Shown piece by piece: positions 16,195 through 26,145 of a stretch of 64,000 nucleotides of DNA. The DNA lies in contig JANNYF010000012.1 in the NCBI GenBank assembly GCA_031409955.1, forward strand, positions 1 through 64,000, in the 5' to 3' direction. Position 1 is the first letter of the stretch; each line of letters begins with the position of its first letter. This DNA comes from JAFDVL01 sp031409955. GTDB taxonomy: Bacteria > Acidobacteriota > Blastocatellia > RBC074. The notes under the pieces were generated by a model. That model was not told the origin of the DNA and made no database searches. It saw only the letters and a list, made by a program, of their open reading frames with translations. Both the position numbers and the translations under genes were made by a program.

Positions 16195-19100
16195 ATGTTC
16201 CATTCACTTTCCCTCCGACTGCTCTTCATTGCTTCAATCCTTTCTTCTACTGGCCTCGCGCAAGACACGCCGCCGTTGGAACTCAACAAACCGCTCAAGC
16301 GTGAATTGGCGGGCGGGCAAGCGCACTCCTATCCGCTGACGCTCGGCGCACAGCAATTCCTGAACCTCGTAGTCGAACAGCAGGGAATTAACGTTGAAGT
16401 TCTCCTGCTCGCCCCGGATCAGAAACAAGTTTTCAAAACGAACAGCAGCAATGGCATCAGGGGGCAGGAATTGGTTGCGCTAGTCGTCGAAACAACAGTC
16501 ACCTATCAACTCGTCGTGCAATCGCTGGACGCCAAGGCGAAGCCCGGCGCGTATGAAATTACGGTGTATGCGTTACGTCCGGCGACGACTGCTGATCTGA
16601 CGATTGCGGCTGCCTTCAAACTGTATTTGGACTCGCTCAATTTGGCGTCACAGAAAAAGACGAATGAAGCGCTGGCCGCGCAGGGGCAGGCGTTGGCGCA
16701 GTTGGAAGCGCATTTTGGGAAAGACACGGCAGCGCTCAGCACAATGCCGACGAATCTGATTTTGTGGTATGCGGGACTGACGCGCGCCATTGGGCAGCGA
16801 GCGCAACTCAAGGCCGATTTGAATGCGGCGGAAACACTATTTCACCGCGCCGTAACTTTGTTGGAAATGAAATTTGGCAAAGATACGCTGGACACGGTGA
16901 ACCCGATCAATGACCTGGCGATTGTCGCTTACCAAAAAGGCGAATACGGCACGGCAGCCGCGACGATGCAGCGGCTGCTGGCAATTCAGCAAAAAAACTT
17001 ACCGCCCGAAAGCCCCGGCATCGCCAAGTCCAGCATGAACCTCGCCGCCTTTTTGTACAAAGCGGGCGATTATGTCCGCGCCGAACAACTCTATCGGCAA
17101 TCGCAAACGATTTGGGAAAAGTTGGGGAGCAGAAATGTGCTGGAAGCCAGGAGTGGCATCGCAATTATTCATTTGGAGCGGGGCGATTATGAGCAGGCAG
17201 AAAAGCTCTGGCTGGAGATATTGAAGGAATTAGAAGCGGAGACGAAACCGAGCAATGATTCCCAAATGCTGCTGGCGGCGGTGCTGGGGAATCTTGGCGG
17301 GCTGTACCAACACAAAAACGATGACGAGAAAGCCGAATCGTTTTGGCTGCGGGCACTGGCGCAGCGCACACAGGTTTTCTCTGCTGAGCATTCCGAAGTG
17401 GCGGTGGCGCTGAATCGCTTGGGTGACGTTTATTATCGCAAAGGTGAGACAGCGAAAGCCGAGGCGAATTATGCACAGGGACTTGCGCTGCTGAAAAAAA
17501 CAGTCGGCGAAGAACACGTCAACGTGGCGTATTCGCTGAACGGTTTGGCGAACACCGCCCAGAAGAAGCGCGACTATGTGAAAGCCGCCTCGCTCTATCA
17601 AGACGCCTTGAAGATGCGCCGCAAATTGACGGGCGACCATCATCCTGAAGTGGTGGAAACGCTCAACGCGTTGGCCTTGCTGTATCAGGAAACGGGCGAC
17701 AGCAAACAGGCGTTGAGCCATCAGGCGCAGGCGAACGAGATCAATGAAACGAATTTGCGCCGCAATTTAGTAGCAGGCTCGGAACGGCAAAAACAGGCGT
17801 ACCTGTCGTTGTTCACGAAATCTCTGAATACGACGCTCGGCCTGCACGCGTGGGGAGAAAAGGACAATCAAGAAGCGGCGCAGACCGCGCTCACAGCGCT
17901 CTTTCGCAGCAAGGGGCGCGGGTTGGATGCGATGTCGGATACCGTTGCCACGTTTCGGCAACACGCAGACAGTGAGCAACAAAAACTCTTTGATCGGTTG
18001 TTGGCGTCGCGTTCCCAATTGGCGAATCTAAGCTTTCGCGGCTTGGGCGGCGACAAGCCGGAAACCTATCGCACCCAACTCAAACGGCTCGAAAGCGACA
18101 TAGACACGTTGGAAGCAGACCTTAGTCGTCGCAGCGCCGAGTTTTCATCGGATACCAAACCTATCACGCTCGCAGCGATTCAAGCTGCCCTGCCGCGCCA
18201 AACCAGCCTGATCGAATTCGCCGCCTATCAACCCTATCAATTCAGCGCGAAGGCGGCGGCGCCGACGCATTACATCGCGTATGTGCTGAATTCTGACGGC
18301 GCGATCAAGTGGAAAGACTTGGGCGAGGCTGCCGCGATAGACCAGTCCATCGAAGCTCTGCGCCAGGCGTTGCGCGATTCCGGTCGTTCCGACGTGCGCC
18401 AACTTGCGCGCAACGTCGATGAGAAAGTGATGCAGCCGCTGCGCCCGTTGTTGGGGGACGCGCCGCATCTGCTGATTTCACCGGATGGGATGCTAAACCT
18501 GTTGCCGTTTGCCGCGTTGGTGGATGAACAAAATCGCTATCTGATCGAACGCTCTGCCATCAGTTATTTGACCAGCGGGCGCGATCTGCTGCGCTTGCAG
18601 GTGGCGCGGACGCACAAATCTGAGCCGTTGATTTTGGCTGATCCCGATTTTGATTTGGGTGCCAGAGTGAATCCGATGACGTTGGCGAAGCGCGGGGCAA
18701 GCAGGCGCAGAGGCACCTTGCAAGGCGTTCGGGCGAGCAGCGATGATTTCAATAAATGGAGCGCGGAGCGGTTATTCGAGACCGCCAGAGAAGGCGACGC
18801 GATCAAGACTTTGTTGCCGCAAGCCAATCTGCTCGTGCGCGAAAAAGCCAGCAAAGCCGCACTCCAAAAAATCTCCGCGCCCAGCATTTTGCACATCGCT
18901 ACGCACGGCTTCTTTCTGGAAGATATGGCAACCAAGGGCGATCCGAATGCGCCGCAAATTCAAGACCCGCTGCTGCGCTCCGGCCTGATTCTGGCGGGGT
19001 TCAATCAACATCGCGGCGATGGCGATAACGGTGTGCTGACCGCCAAAGAGGCTGCCGGGTTGAATTTGTGGGGGACGAAATTGGTCGTGCTGTCGGCGTG

Positions 19101-19392
19101 TGACACAGGCGTTGGCGAAGTGAAAAACGGCGAAGGTGTCTATGGCTTGCGCCGCGCCTTGATGCTGGCTGGCGCGCAAACGCAAGTGATGAGTTTGTGG
19201 TCAGTGGATGACGTAGCGACGCGCGAATGGATGACGGGCTACTATACCGGATTGAAAGAGGGATTAGGGCGCGGCGAAGCCTTACGGCAGGTGCAATTGA
19301 AGTTGCTCCAAAAGAAAACGCGGCAACATCCGTTTTATTGGGCGAGCTTCATTCAATCCGGCGAATGGGCGAACCTCGATAACAAGCGGTGA
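16195..19392 (+). CDS. Secreted TPR-CHAT protease-like protein (second module)
   Basis: A 1065-residue protein. The signal peptide (about 1-22, ending LAQD) is followed by a beta-rich domain of about 95 residues with GGQAHSYPL, like the bacterial pre-peptidase C-terminal (PPC) domain. TPR units run from about 180 to 530 in the kinesin-light-chain style (YREAE-LWxxAL). After a helical linker the CHAT domain occupies about 690-1055, with the dyad His in HIATHGFF (about 904) and Cys in LSACDTG (about 969), both intact. It should be a periplasmic or surface cysteine protease, or a scaffold derived from one. Substrates are unknown. Its position after a sigma/anti-sigma pair suggests a role in envelope stress or surface control. 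A strong terminator follows. Confidence 0.92.
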   Translation: MFHSLSLRLLFIASILSSTGLAQDTPPLELNKPLKRELAGGQAHSYPLTLGAQQFLNLVVEQQGINVEVLLLAPDQKQVFKTNSSNGIRGQELVALVVETTVTYQLVVQSLDAKAKPGAYEITVYALRPATTADLTIAAAFKLYLDSLNLASQKKTNEALAAQGQALAQLEAHFGKDTAALSTMPTNLILWYAGLTRAIGQRAQLKADLNAAETLFHRAVTLLEMKFGKDTLDTVNPINDLAIVAYQKGEYGTAAATMQRLLAIQQKNLPPESPGIAKSSMNLAAFLYKAGDYVRAEQLYRQSQTIWEKLGSRNVLEARSGIAIIHLERGDYEQAEKLWLEILKELEAETKPSNDSQMLLAAVLGNLGGLYQHKNDDEKAESFWLRALAQRTQVFSAEHSEVAVALNRLGDVYYRKGETAKAEANYAQGLALLKKTVGEEHVNVAYSLNGLANTAQKKRDYVKAASLYQDALKMRRKLTGDHHPEVVETLNALALLYQETGDSKQALSHQAQANEINETNLRRNLVAGSERQKQAYLSLFTKSLNTTLGLHAWGEKDNQEAAQTALTALFRSKGRGLDAMSDTVATFRQHADSEQQKLFDRLLASRSQLANLSFRGLGGDKPETYRTQLKRLESDIDTLEADLSRRSAEFSSDTKPITLAAIQAALPRQTSLIEFAAYQPYQFSAKAAAPTHYIAYVLNSDGAIKWKDLGEAAAIDQSIEALRQALRDSGRSDVRQLARNVDEKVMQPLRPLLGDAPHLLISPDGMLNLLPFAALVDEQNRYLIERSAISYLTSGRDLLRLQVARTHKSEPLILADPDFDLGARVNPMTLAKRGASRRRGTLQGVRASSDDFNKWSAERLFETAREGDAIKTLLPQANLLVREKASKAALQKISAPSILHIATHGFFLEDMATKGDPNAPQIQDPLLRSGLILAGFNQHRGDGDNGVLTAKEAAGLNLWGTKLVVLSACDTGVGEVKNGEGVYGLRRALMLAGAQTQVMSLWSVDDVATREWMTGYYTGLKEGLGRGEALRQVQLKLLQKKTRQHPFYWASFIQSGEWANLDNKR

Positions 19393-19420
19393 TAAATTGC
19401 ATTGCGATTCGGATAGAGGC

Positions 19421-19450
19421 GGGGAACAGCGTGAGGCTGTTCCCCTTTTT
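19421..19450 (+). terminator. Rho-independent terminator
   Basis: GGGGAACAGC and GCTGTTCCCC form a perfect 10-bp stem with loop GTGAG, followed by TTTTT. It lies 28 nt after the TPR-CHAT stop and separates this module from the next gene. Confidence 0.93.
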
Positions 19451-19574
19451 GTTGCTGAAAAAAGTGAAATTCCAAGTGAAAGGTTTTTCCTCAGTTGTCT
19501 TATCCAAGTGGAAGGGAAGGTGGAGAATACAAACACGAACAACAAAAACTAAAAACTACTTTTGGAGGACAACT

Positions 19575-20246
19575 ATGAATTTCACAGCACGTACCATTTC
19601 AATCGCTCGCAACATCACTTTAATCGCAACCTTCGCGCTGGGCCTAACCGCGCAGGCGCAATCCATTGATTACACCAAACACTGGACGACGGTTGGTTCC
19701 GCCGGGACGGTAGACGAAGCCGATGTCAGCAAAATTGAATTCAATAAAACCAGCGTTCAATTAAAAGGCAGCGGCCCCATCGTCGTGCAAGCGGTTACGA
19801 ACGCTGAAGCCGCGACCACCGAATCGCGCGGCACGAGAGCCACGCCGGAAGCAGTCATTGCGCTTCCCACCGAATCCGCCGTCGTGCGCTACAATGTGAC
19901 GCCTGTCGATGGCTTATTTACGGCCTCTCCGTATGGCACGGGCTATAACGCGTTAGGGATGACGGTGCGGTATTTGGCGGTAAAAGGGAGAGTTATTGTG
20001 CGCTTAATCGAAGTTGACGTTTTCACCGGAGTCGAAGTGGAGCGGATGAAGTTCGATAGCGCCACGCAACCGGCTGCTACTGGCTATGTCACACGCGGCA
20101 TCGGCTTCCCGCTGCCCAATTGGAAATTTGATTTTACGCAAAAGGCCTATTACATCGAAGCCACCTTGTCGCGTTCCTCTATCGTTGCAGGCGGCTCAGC
20201 AGGCTTGGCCGTGGTGAAGCTCAATGCGTATTACCAAATCACGTAA
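19575..20246 (+). CDS. Exported protein of unknown function
   Basis: A 223-residue protein. The start at 19575 has TTTTGGAGGACA upstream and gives a signal peptide (MNFTARTISIARNITLIATF, cut after AQAQ). The mature part is beta-rich with alternating residues (VVRYNVTPVDGLF, MTVRYLAVKGRVIVRLIEVD) and no cysteine, suggesting a beta-sandwich domain. It lies after the terminator of the CHAT module, so it has its own promoter in 19451-19574. Its family is not recognised and the function is unknown. Confidence 0.75.
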   Translation: MNFTARTISIARNITLIATFALGLTAQAQSIDYTKHWTTVGSAGTVDEADVSKIEFNKTSVQLKGSGPIVVQAVTNAEAATTESRGTRATPEAVIALPTESAVVRYNVTPVDGLFTASPYGTGYNALGMTVRYLAVKGRVIVRLIEVDVFTGVEVERMKFDSATQPAATGYVTRGIGFPLPNWKFDFTQKAYYIEATLSRSSIVAGGSAGLAVVKLNAYYQIT

Positions 20247-20320
20247 GAAAGACTTGAAGGTTTACCGAATCAACACGACTGCCAACAACAAACAATTCAA
20301 TTACAACCACACACCGATCA

Positions 20321-20346
20321 GCCCGCATTTATGCGGGCTTTTTTGT
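20321..20346 (+). terminator. Rho-independent terminator overlapping end of miaA
   Basis: GCCCGCA and TGCGGGC form a 7-bp stem (8 bp if the loop is tightened) with loop TTTA, followed by TTTTTT. It serves the plus-strand exported-protein gene. The stop codon of the convergent miaA gene (complement of 20329-20331) lies in the hairpin loop. Confidence 0.9.
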
Positions 20347-21282
20347 TTGCAGGAGTGCCGTTACAATTTGACTTGCCTCTTCCATTATCTCGCGCTCAAA
20401 CCCAAACCCAGACAGCCAATGCGTATTCGATTGCGCACGCCACCACGACCATTGCCGTTTGGCGTAATGTCGCGTGTCCAATTTCATCTGCTCGACGGCG
20501 CTTTCGAGTGTGCGTTGACCTTGTAGATATTCGACAAATCTTTTGTAGCCGTGCGCGCCAAAGGCTTTGGCATCGGGCGGAACGCCAGCGGCCAGCAATG
20601 CTTGAATTTCTTCCAGCAAGCCTTGTCCGATCATCAGGTCGGCGCGTTGATTGATGCGGTTGTACAATTCTTCGCGCGGTGGCTGCAAGACCAGATAATG
20701 CAGGCGTTGGCCTTCTGTCGTTGGTTGCTCCGGGCTTTCTATTTGCCATTCGGACATTGGTTTGCCCGACGAAAAAAATACTTCCAGCGCGCGCGTGACA
20801 CGTGACCAGTCTTTTGCCGCGTATCGTTTGGCGGTGATCGGATCAACGCGGGTCAGCATTTGGTGCAGATGCTCTGCGCCTTTGCGCTCCATCAGTCTCA
20901 GCAGGCGTGGGCGCAAACTTTCATCAATTTCCGGCGCGGCAAAAAACTGCGTGGTCAACGCTCGCAAATAAAATCCCGTGCCGCCGACAAGGAAGGCTCG
21001 CTTGCCGCGCGCTTCGATTTCGGCGATAGTCGTGCGCGCGTGTTCCGCCCATTTCACGGCAGTGAAGTTTTCGGTCGGCTCGGCAATGTCTATTAGGTGA
21101 TGCGGGATGCCGCGTTGCTCGGCGAGGGGCACTTTGGCGGTGGCGACGTAAATGCCGCGATAGACCTGGACGGAATCGCAGTTGATGATTTCGCCGTTGA
21201 ATCGTTCGGTCAAGGCTAAACCGAGATCGCTTTTTCCAGACGCTGTTGGGCCAACTACGGCAATGAGAGGTTCGGGATTCAT
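20329..21282 (-). CDS. miaA: tRNA dimethylallyltransferase
   Basis: A 317-residue enzyme that adds the dimethylallyl group to A37 of tRNAs reading UNN codons. The P-loop GPTASGKS is at residues 11-18. The family's conserved segments follow: INCDSVQVYRG, IPHHLID, VGGTGFYLRAL, and near the C-terminus DTRHYAKRQ-W. The length is usual. The start at 21282 begins directly with the nucleotide-binding strand. The gene is divergent from an aminotransferase gene across an 87-nt gap and convergent with the exported-protein gene. Confidence 0.97.
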   Translation of the reverse strand: MNPEPLIAVVGPTASGKSDLGLALTERFNGEIINCDSVQVYRGIYVATAKVPLAEQRGIPHHLIDIAEPTENFTAVKWAEHARTTIAEIEARGKRAFLVGGTGFYLRALTTQFFAAPEIDESLRPRLLRLMERKGAEHLHQMLTRVDPITAKRYAAKDWSRVTRALEVFFSSGKPMSEWQIESPEQPTTEGQRLHYLVLQPPREELYNRINQRADLMIGQGLLEEIQALLAAGVPPDAKAFGAHGYKRFVEYLQGQRTLESAVEQMKLDTRHYAKRQWSWWRAQSNTHWLSGFGFEREIMEEASQIVTALLQTKKPA

Positions 21283-21369
21283 TGTGGCAAGGTAAACCAA
21301 CGATAAAACGCAACACTGAGCAATAGGCCCAATAATAACAAGGCTCCGAGTTGTTGCATTCGAGTTAGC

Positions 21370-22548
21370 ATGTTTTCTGCACGATTCAAGTGGAATTTGG
21401 AAACCAATCAGCTTACGAAGCTGATTGAAGAAAAAAAACGCGCGGGCGTCACGCTGCTGGATTTGACGGAATCCAATCCGACGCGGTGCGGTTTTGACTA
21501 CTTTGTGCCAGAGTTGTTGTCCGCGTTGTCGCAATCGGAAGCAATGCGCTATGACCCGAATCCACGTGGGCTGTTGACGGCGCGGCAAGCGGTCGCGTCG
21601 TATTATCAAACGCGTAATCAGATGATTGATCCTGCGCAAATCTTCCTGACTGCCAGTACGAGCGAAGCCTATTCGTGGTTGTTCAAATTGCTGACTGATC
21701 CGGGCGATTCGATTCTCGTGCCACAGCCAAGCTATCCATTATTTGAGTTTCTGGCCACTCTCGAAGGCGTTGAACTGCGCCCATATCAAACCCACTATTT
21801 GCATCCGCGCGGCTGGCGCATGGATTTTGATTCGTTGGCGCAAGCGGTCACGCCGCGCACGCGCGCTGTCATCCTGGTCAATCCAAACAATCCAACGGGT
21901 TCTTATCTCAAACAATCCGAATCCGTGCAACTCGCCGCGTTTTGTCGCGCGCACAATTTGGCGTTGATCGTAGATGAAGTGTTCAGCGATTATGTGTTGC
22001 TTGATGAGGCCGACCGCGTGACGGCGTTTGATGATACGTCAGGGCTGACGTTTGTGCTGAATGGCTTTTCCAAACTGCTGGCGTTGCCGCAAATGAAGCT
22101 GGGGTGGATTGTGGTGCAGGGGGCAACCGCTTTGCGACTGGCGGCGGAAGCTCGATTGGAGTTGATTGCCGATACGTTTCTGTCGGTCAATACGCCTGTG
22201 CAATGGGCTGCGCCCGGATGGTTGCAGGTGCGCGAACACGTGCAGCGACAAATCCTCGCGCGTGTGCAAGCGAATCTTGCATTTCTCACGACCGCCGCCG
22301 CCGCTTCTGCTTGTCGCCTGCTCAAGCTGGAAGGTGGATGGAGCGCCACGTTGGAAATTCCGCGCCACGGCTCAGAAGAGGAACTGATTCTCGCTTTGTT
22401 GGCGGACGAAAACATCCTGGTACATCCGGGCTATTTCTTCGACTTTGCGCGCGAAGCATATTTGGTGTTGAGCTTGTTGCCGCTGCCTGCCCTATTTCAA
22501 ACAGCGGTTGAGCGTCTCTTCGTGCGACTGGGTCAGGGAGGATTTTAG
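21370..22548 (+). CDS. PLP-dependent class I/II aminotransferase
   Basis: A 392-residue fold-type I aminotransferase. The motifs seen are NPNNPTG (171-177), VDEVFSDY with the pyridine-ring Asp202 and Tyr208, and FSKLLALPQMKLGW, where Lys235 forms the internal aldimine with PLP. The N-terminal LDLTESNPT is the substrate-carboxylate region. It resembles AspC/MalY-type enzymes, but the exact amino-acid substrate cannot be told from sequence alone. It is cytoplasmic with no signal peptide. It is divergent from miaA, and no pathway neighbours are present. Confidence 0.9.
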   Translation: MFSARFKWNLETNQLTKLIEEKKRAGVTLLDLTESNPTRCGFDYFVPELLSALSQSEAMRYDPNPRGLLTARQAVASYYQTRNQMIDPAQIFLTASTSEAYSWLFKLLTDPGDSILVPQPSYPLFEFLATLEGVELRPYQTHYLHPRGWRMDFDSLAQAVTPRTRAVILVNPNNPTGSYLKQSESVQLAAFCRAHNLALIVDEVFSDYVLLDEADRVTAFDDTSGLTFVLNGFSKLLALPQMKLGWIVVQGATALRLAAEARLELIADTFLSVNTPVQWAAPGWLQVREHVQRQILARVQANLAFLTTAAAASACRLLKLEGGWSATLEIPRHGSEEELILALLADENILVHPGYFFDFAREAYLVLSLLPLPALFQTAVERLFVRLGQGGF

Positions 22549-22955
22549 GGATGCCTGAGCGTGGCGTTTGCCCCTAATTTTTAGCTCAGCCAGCCTCGCG
22601 CCTCGCTGCCGTAGGGCGGCTCCTTTTGCCACCGAAAGATTGCCTGACCACCGCTGGAACGCTGGGAAAGCTTCATCTGAAGTAGAAAAATTAGAAGAGG
22701 CCATCTTCTGCCATTCTCATAACTTACCGAACTTTTCCTCGCTTGTTGGGGAGAATGAATAAACACTAATATGCCCCCCCCTACCATTACCCGATTTCTT
22801 GACGTATAATGCGCCATCTTGTTTACTACCAGTTCTTGATATTTCATGTCACACACAATCAATGCACAATCAGATTGAATCGTTTGATTGTGGGTTGATT
22901 TCGGTGGCATCTGGCATCTTCGTCACGCCGCACGTTATAAATATGGAGATAATGC
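22549..22955. other. Intergenic, no gene recognised
   Basis: These 407 nt before bamA hold no convincing coding frame. A TATAAT at 22805-22810 could be the -10 of the bamA promoter, but no good -35 is at the right distance. A C8 run is at 22774-22781. No RNA family was recognised. Confidence 0.5.
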
Positions 22956-25925
22956 ATGCCCAAGCGCATTACCTTGTTAATCAGTAGCTTGTTAATTCTC
23001 GTTTTCTCACTTTCTGTTTTGGCCCAACAACCCGCTCCCGGTCAGGATGTCCTGATCGAAGACATTGAGTTTCGGGGCAATCGCCGCATTCCCAAAGACA
23101 CGTTGGGATACAGCATCCAGACGAAAAAAGATGATCGTTACAACCCCGATCAAATTCGGCGCGATTTTGAGTCGCTGCTGAATCTGGGCTTTTTCGATCC
23201 GTTGCGCAGCCGTGTGCTGGATGCGGACGGTCCGAAAGGGGGCAAAATTGTCATCTTTGAGGTCAAGGAATATCCGATCATTCGTGACCTGCAATATCGC
23301 GGGATGAAGTCGGCGACGGAAAGCGAACTCTTCACCAAATTCAAAGAACGTCGCGTCAGTGTTACCAAAGAAACGCAATTCGATCCGGGCAAAATCAACG
23401 GCGCGCGGATTGTCTTGCGTGAGGTGTTGGCGGAAAAAGGCCATCCTGATGCTAAGGTGGACATCGAAATCGAAGAGATCAATCAAACTTCGATTGCGTT
23501 GATTTTCAACGTCGAAGAAGGTCCGCGCGTCCGCATCAAGGACATTATTTTTACCGGAACAGATATTTTCTCGCAGCGCCGCTTGAAAGGCGCGATGAAA
23601 GTGGTCAAGGAGTCTGGCCTGATTGCTTCTTTCCAATCCAAAGACATTTACTTCAAACCCAAGCTCGAATACGACCTGGAAAACGTGCGGCAGTTCTTAG
23701 GCTCGAAAGGGTACCTGAACGCGAGGCTCGGCGAACCCACCGTGCAGCGCGTCGAAAAGGCTGTCAGCGGCATCCCGATTATCAGCAAGAAAGGGCCGGG
23801 ACTGAAGATCACCGTGCCGATTGAAGTCGGACGCCGCTACAAAGTGAAATCTGTCAAAGAAGAAGGCGTGACGTTGTTCCAGCCTGGCGTGGTGAGTTTG
23901 TTTTCCGGCTTGCGCGTGGGTGAATACGCGAATGCTGAAACAATTCGCAAAGGCATCTACGAAAAGGACGGCCTCAAAGCGCTCTACGGAGATCGGGGTT
24001 ATATCAACGCCTCGGCGGAATTGGAGCCAGAGTTCACCGATACGAACGAGCAGGAAGGCGAAGTCGCGTTTCTGATTCGTCTCGAAGAAGGCAAGCAATA
24101 TACGCTGCGTCGGTTGGAATTCATTGGTAACTCGAACACGCGCGATAAGGTCATGCGGCGCGAAATCGCCATCAATGAAGGCGACCCCTACAGCAAACGA
24201 CTGTGGGACATCTCTCTTTTGCGCCTCAATCAATTAGGGTTGTTTGAGGAAATCAAAGACAAAGACGCCAACACGCGCACCAACGACCGCGAGCAATATG
24301 TGGATCTTGATTTGCAAGTCAAAGAACGCGGTCGCCAATCTATCAACTTGAGTGGCGGTGTGTCCGGGTTGTACGGCAGTTTCTTCGGCTTGAGTTATTC
24401 GACTAACAACCTATTGGGCTTCGGCGAAACGTTGGAAGTGAGTTTGAATGGCGGCAATCGCCAGCAGATGATTAACGTCGGGTTCACCGAACCCTATTTT
24501 CTCGGCAAAAACATTAGCATGAGCGTGAACCTGTTTCTGTCGAAATATCAATTCGTCGGTTCGGGCTTCTACTTCAACAACGCATCGCTGCAACAATCCT
24601 CGTTATTCGGGACTGCGGGACTGGATGCTGACACGCTGTTTTCCCAAAGCACAGCGGGCGGCACGCTGAATTTCTCGGCACCGTTCTTTGTGTTTGGGGC
24701 GAAGCGGTTCCCGAAGCTGTCCCGCTTTGCGCGCGTCGGGCTTTCGTACACGCTCAGCACCAACAAAACCGAAGACCCGAAGGTCAATACGGATGCGGAT
24801 CCCAAGAACAACATCCCCGTCACCTTTTCACAGCCGAAGATTTTGACCAGCCGTATTTCGCCGTATCTTTCGTACGATACGCGTAATTCGTATCTTGATC
24901 CGACACGCGGCATGAGCGTCACCGCCAACTTCCAATTGTCGGGTGGTGCCTTGGGCGGCGATGTCAATGTGTTCTCGCCCACGCTGGATTTCAAATACTT
25001 CCTGCCGGTGCTTCGTCGGAACACGGATAAGCCACACGTCATCGGGATGCGGTTTTTAGGGCAACATGCGATGGCGTTTGGTAGACGATTTGATGCCAAT
25101 TCGCTGGCGTTTGTCGGCGGCGTGCCGATATATGAGCGGTTCTTCCTGGGCGGCGAATACGACATTCGTGGCTACAACATCCGCTCTATTTCGCCCGTCG
25201 CGCGGATTGATTCGTTCCTTTCGACGCGCAACGTCAAACCGCAAATCGTAGATCCCAACGATACCACCCGCTACATTGATGCGCCGACCGGCTATGTCTC
25301 GCCGAATGTGCTACGCCAATTTACTTACGAAGCGCCCACGGCGGGTTGTACAGAAACGGCGTCAGCGAATTGCAACGTAGCGAAAAACCCCGCCTACGCG
25401 AATGGGTTTTTCACCCCGATTGGCGGCGATACATCGTTGGTGTACAACCTGGAATATCGCGTGCCGATTTTTAGCATGTTGGCGGTTGCGGCGTTTGCCG
25501 ATATCGGTTCGGTGTTCAATCTACGGAAGTTCAAATCCGATCAGTTGAGTGTCTCTAATTTCCTGGAGCAGCCGATTGCGGATGCTGTGATATTGAATCC
25601 GGCAGGACGAGTGGCGACTTCGGAAGAGTTAGCGCAGGCGGCGCTTCCGGGCGGAGGTGTGCCGCCGGGCTTCCGCTCCGTGCGCTTGCTGGGCGACTCG
25701 CGCAGTTATGACATCGTCCGATTAACACAGAATCAGGATAAAATTTTCTCGGATCTGCGGGCTTCGTTGGGGGCGGAAATTCGTGTGCAGGTTCCGATGC
25801 TCAACGTCCCGTTCCGCTTGATTTTCGCCTACAATCCAAACGCACGTGTAGACCCGTTCGACCCGAAGACCTTGTACCTGGAACGTCGGACCGCGATTCG
25901 CTTTGCTGTGGGGCGAACGTTCTAA
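22956..25925 (+). CDS. bamA: Outer membrane protein assembly factor BamA
   Basis: A 989-residue central component of the machine that folds beta-barrels into the outer membrane. A signal peptide (about 1-23, ending VLAQ) is followed by five POTRA domains (about 32-440; starts such as VLIEDIEFRGNRRIPKDTL, YTLRRLEFIGNSNTRDKVM). The C-terminal 16-stranded barrel includes the conserved FFLGGEYDIRGYNIRSI (VRGF-like substrate-lid motif) and ends in Phe (FAVGRTF). It is longer than the E. coli protein (810) because of barrel-loop insertions. The first gene of an envelope block: two skp-like genes, lpxD, fabZ and lpxA follow on the same strand, the classic bacterial order. Confidence 0.97.
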   Translation: MPKRITLLISSLLILVFSLSVLAQQPAPGQDVLIEDIEFRGNRRIPKDTLGYSIQTKKDDRYNPDQIRRDFESLLNLGFFDPLRSRVLDADGPKGGKIVIFEVKEYPIIRDLQYRGMKSATESELFTKFKERRVSVTKETQFDPGKINGARIVLREVLAEKGHPDAKVDIEIEEINQTSIALIFNVEEGPRVRIKDIIFTGTDIFSQRRLKGAMKVVKESGLIASFQSKDIYFKPKLEYDLENVRQFLGSKGYLNARLGEPTVQRVEKAVSGIPIISKKGPGLKITVPIEVGRRYKVKSVKEEGVTLFQPGVVSLFSGLRVGEYANAETIRKGIYEKDGLKALYGDRGYINASAELEPEFTDTNEQEGEVAFLIRLEEGKQYTLRRLEFIGNSNTRDKVMRREIAINEGDPYSKRLWDISLLRLNQLGLFEEIKDKDANTRTNDREQYVDLDLQVKERGRQSINLSGGVSGLYGSFFGLSYSTNNLLGFGETLEVSLNGGNRQQMINVGFTEPYFLGKNISMSVNLFLSKYQFVGSGFYFNNASLQQSSLFGTAGLDADTLFSQSTAGGTLNFSAPFFVFGAKRFPKLSRFARVGLSYTLSTNKTEDPKVNTDADPKNNIPVTFSQPKILTSRISPYLSYDTRNSYLDPTRGMSVTANFQLSGGALGGDVNVFSPTLDFKYFLPVLRRNTDKPHVIGMRFLGQHAMAFGRRFDANSLAFVGGVPIYERFFLGGEYDIRGYNIRSISPVARIDSFLSTRNVKPQIVDPNDTTRYIDAPTGYVSPNVLRQFTYEAPTAGCTETASANCNVAKNPAYANGFFTPIGGDTSLVYNLEYRVPIFSMLAVAAFADIGSVFNLRKFKSDQLSVSNFLEQPIADAVILNPAGRVATSEELAQAALPGGGVPPGFRSVRLLGDSRSYDIVRLTQNQDKIFSDLRASLGAEIRVQVPMLNVPFRLIFAYNPNARVDPFDPKTLYLERRTAIRFAVGRTF

Positions 25926-25928
25926 GAC

Positions 25929-25993
25929 AGTCTGGCGAGTCCAGGGAGTCTGGAGAGCCTAGCGAGTCGGAAGCTTAGTTGACTCTCTGGACT
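25929..25993. repeat. GAGTCTGG-type hairpin after bamA
   Basis: Repeats of a unit like GAGTCTGGC/A run through 25929-25968, and GACTCTCTGGACT at 25981-25993 pairs with AGTCCAGGGAGTC in them (one mismatch). The same unit builds the hairpin at 28565-28650 in the same gene block. Confidence 0.65.
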
Positions 25994-26145
25994 TAGTGAA
26001 TGCGTTGATATTTTTGCGCCGTCACGTACTTTTCTGCGCGGATTTGCTTCACAAATGCCGGACAAAAGCTGATGATGTTGATGACCCAGACCCCGCAGGC
26101 TCCGAAGCGGTCTACGGCATATTCTTGATTGGAGAACCTTTTGTT

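Noticed and set aside
3893..19392. TPR-CHAT proteins as parts of an anti-phage system (Craspase or gasdermin type)
   Set aside because: Both have signal peptides, and no Cas, gasdermin-like or other defence gene is adjacent.
22568..22762. Small open frame before bamA
   Set aside because: There is no ribosome site, signal peptide or recognisable domain.
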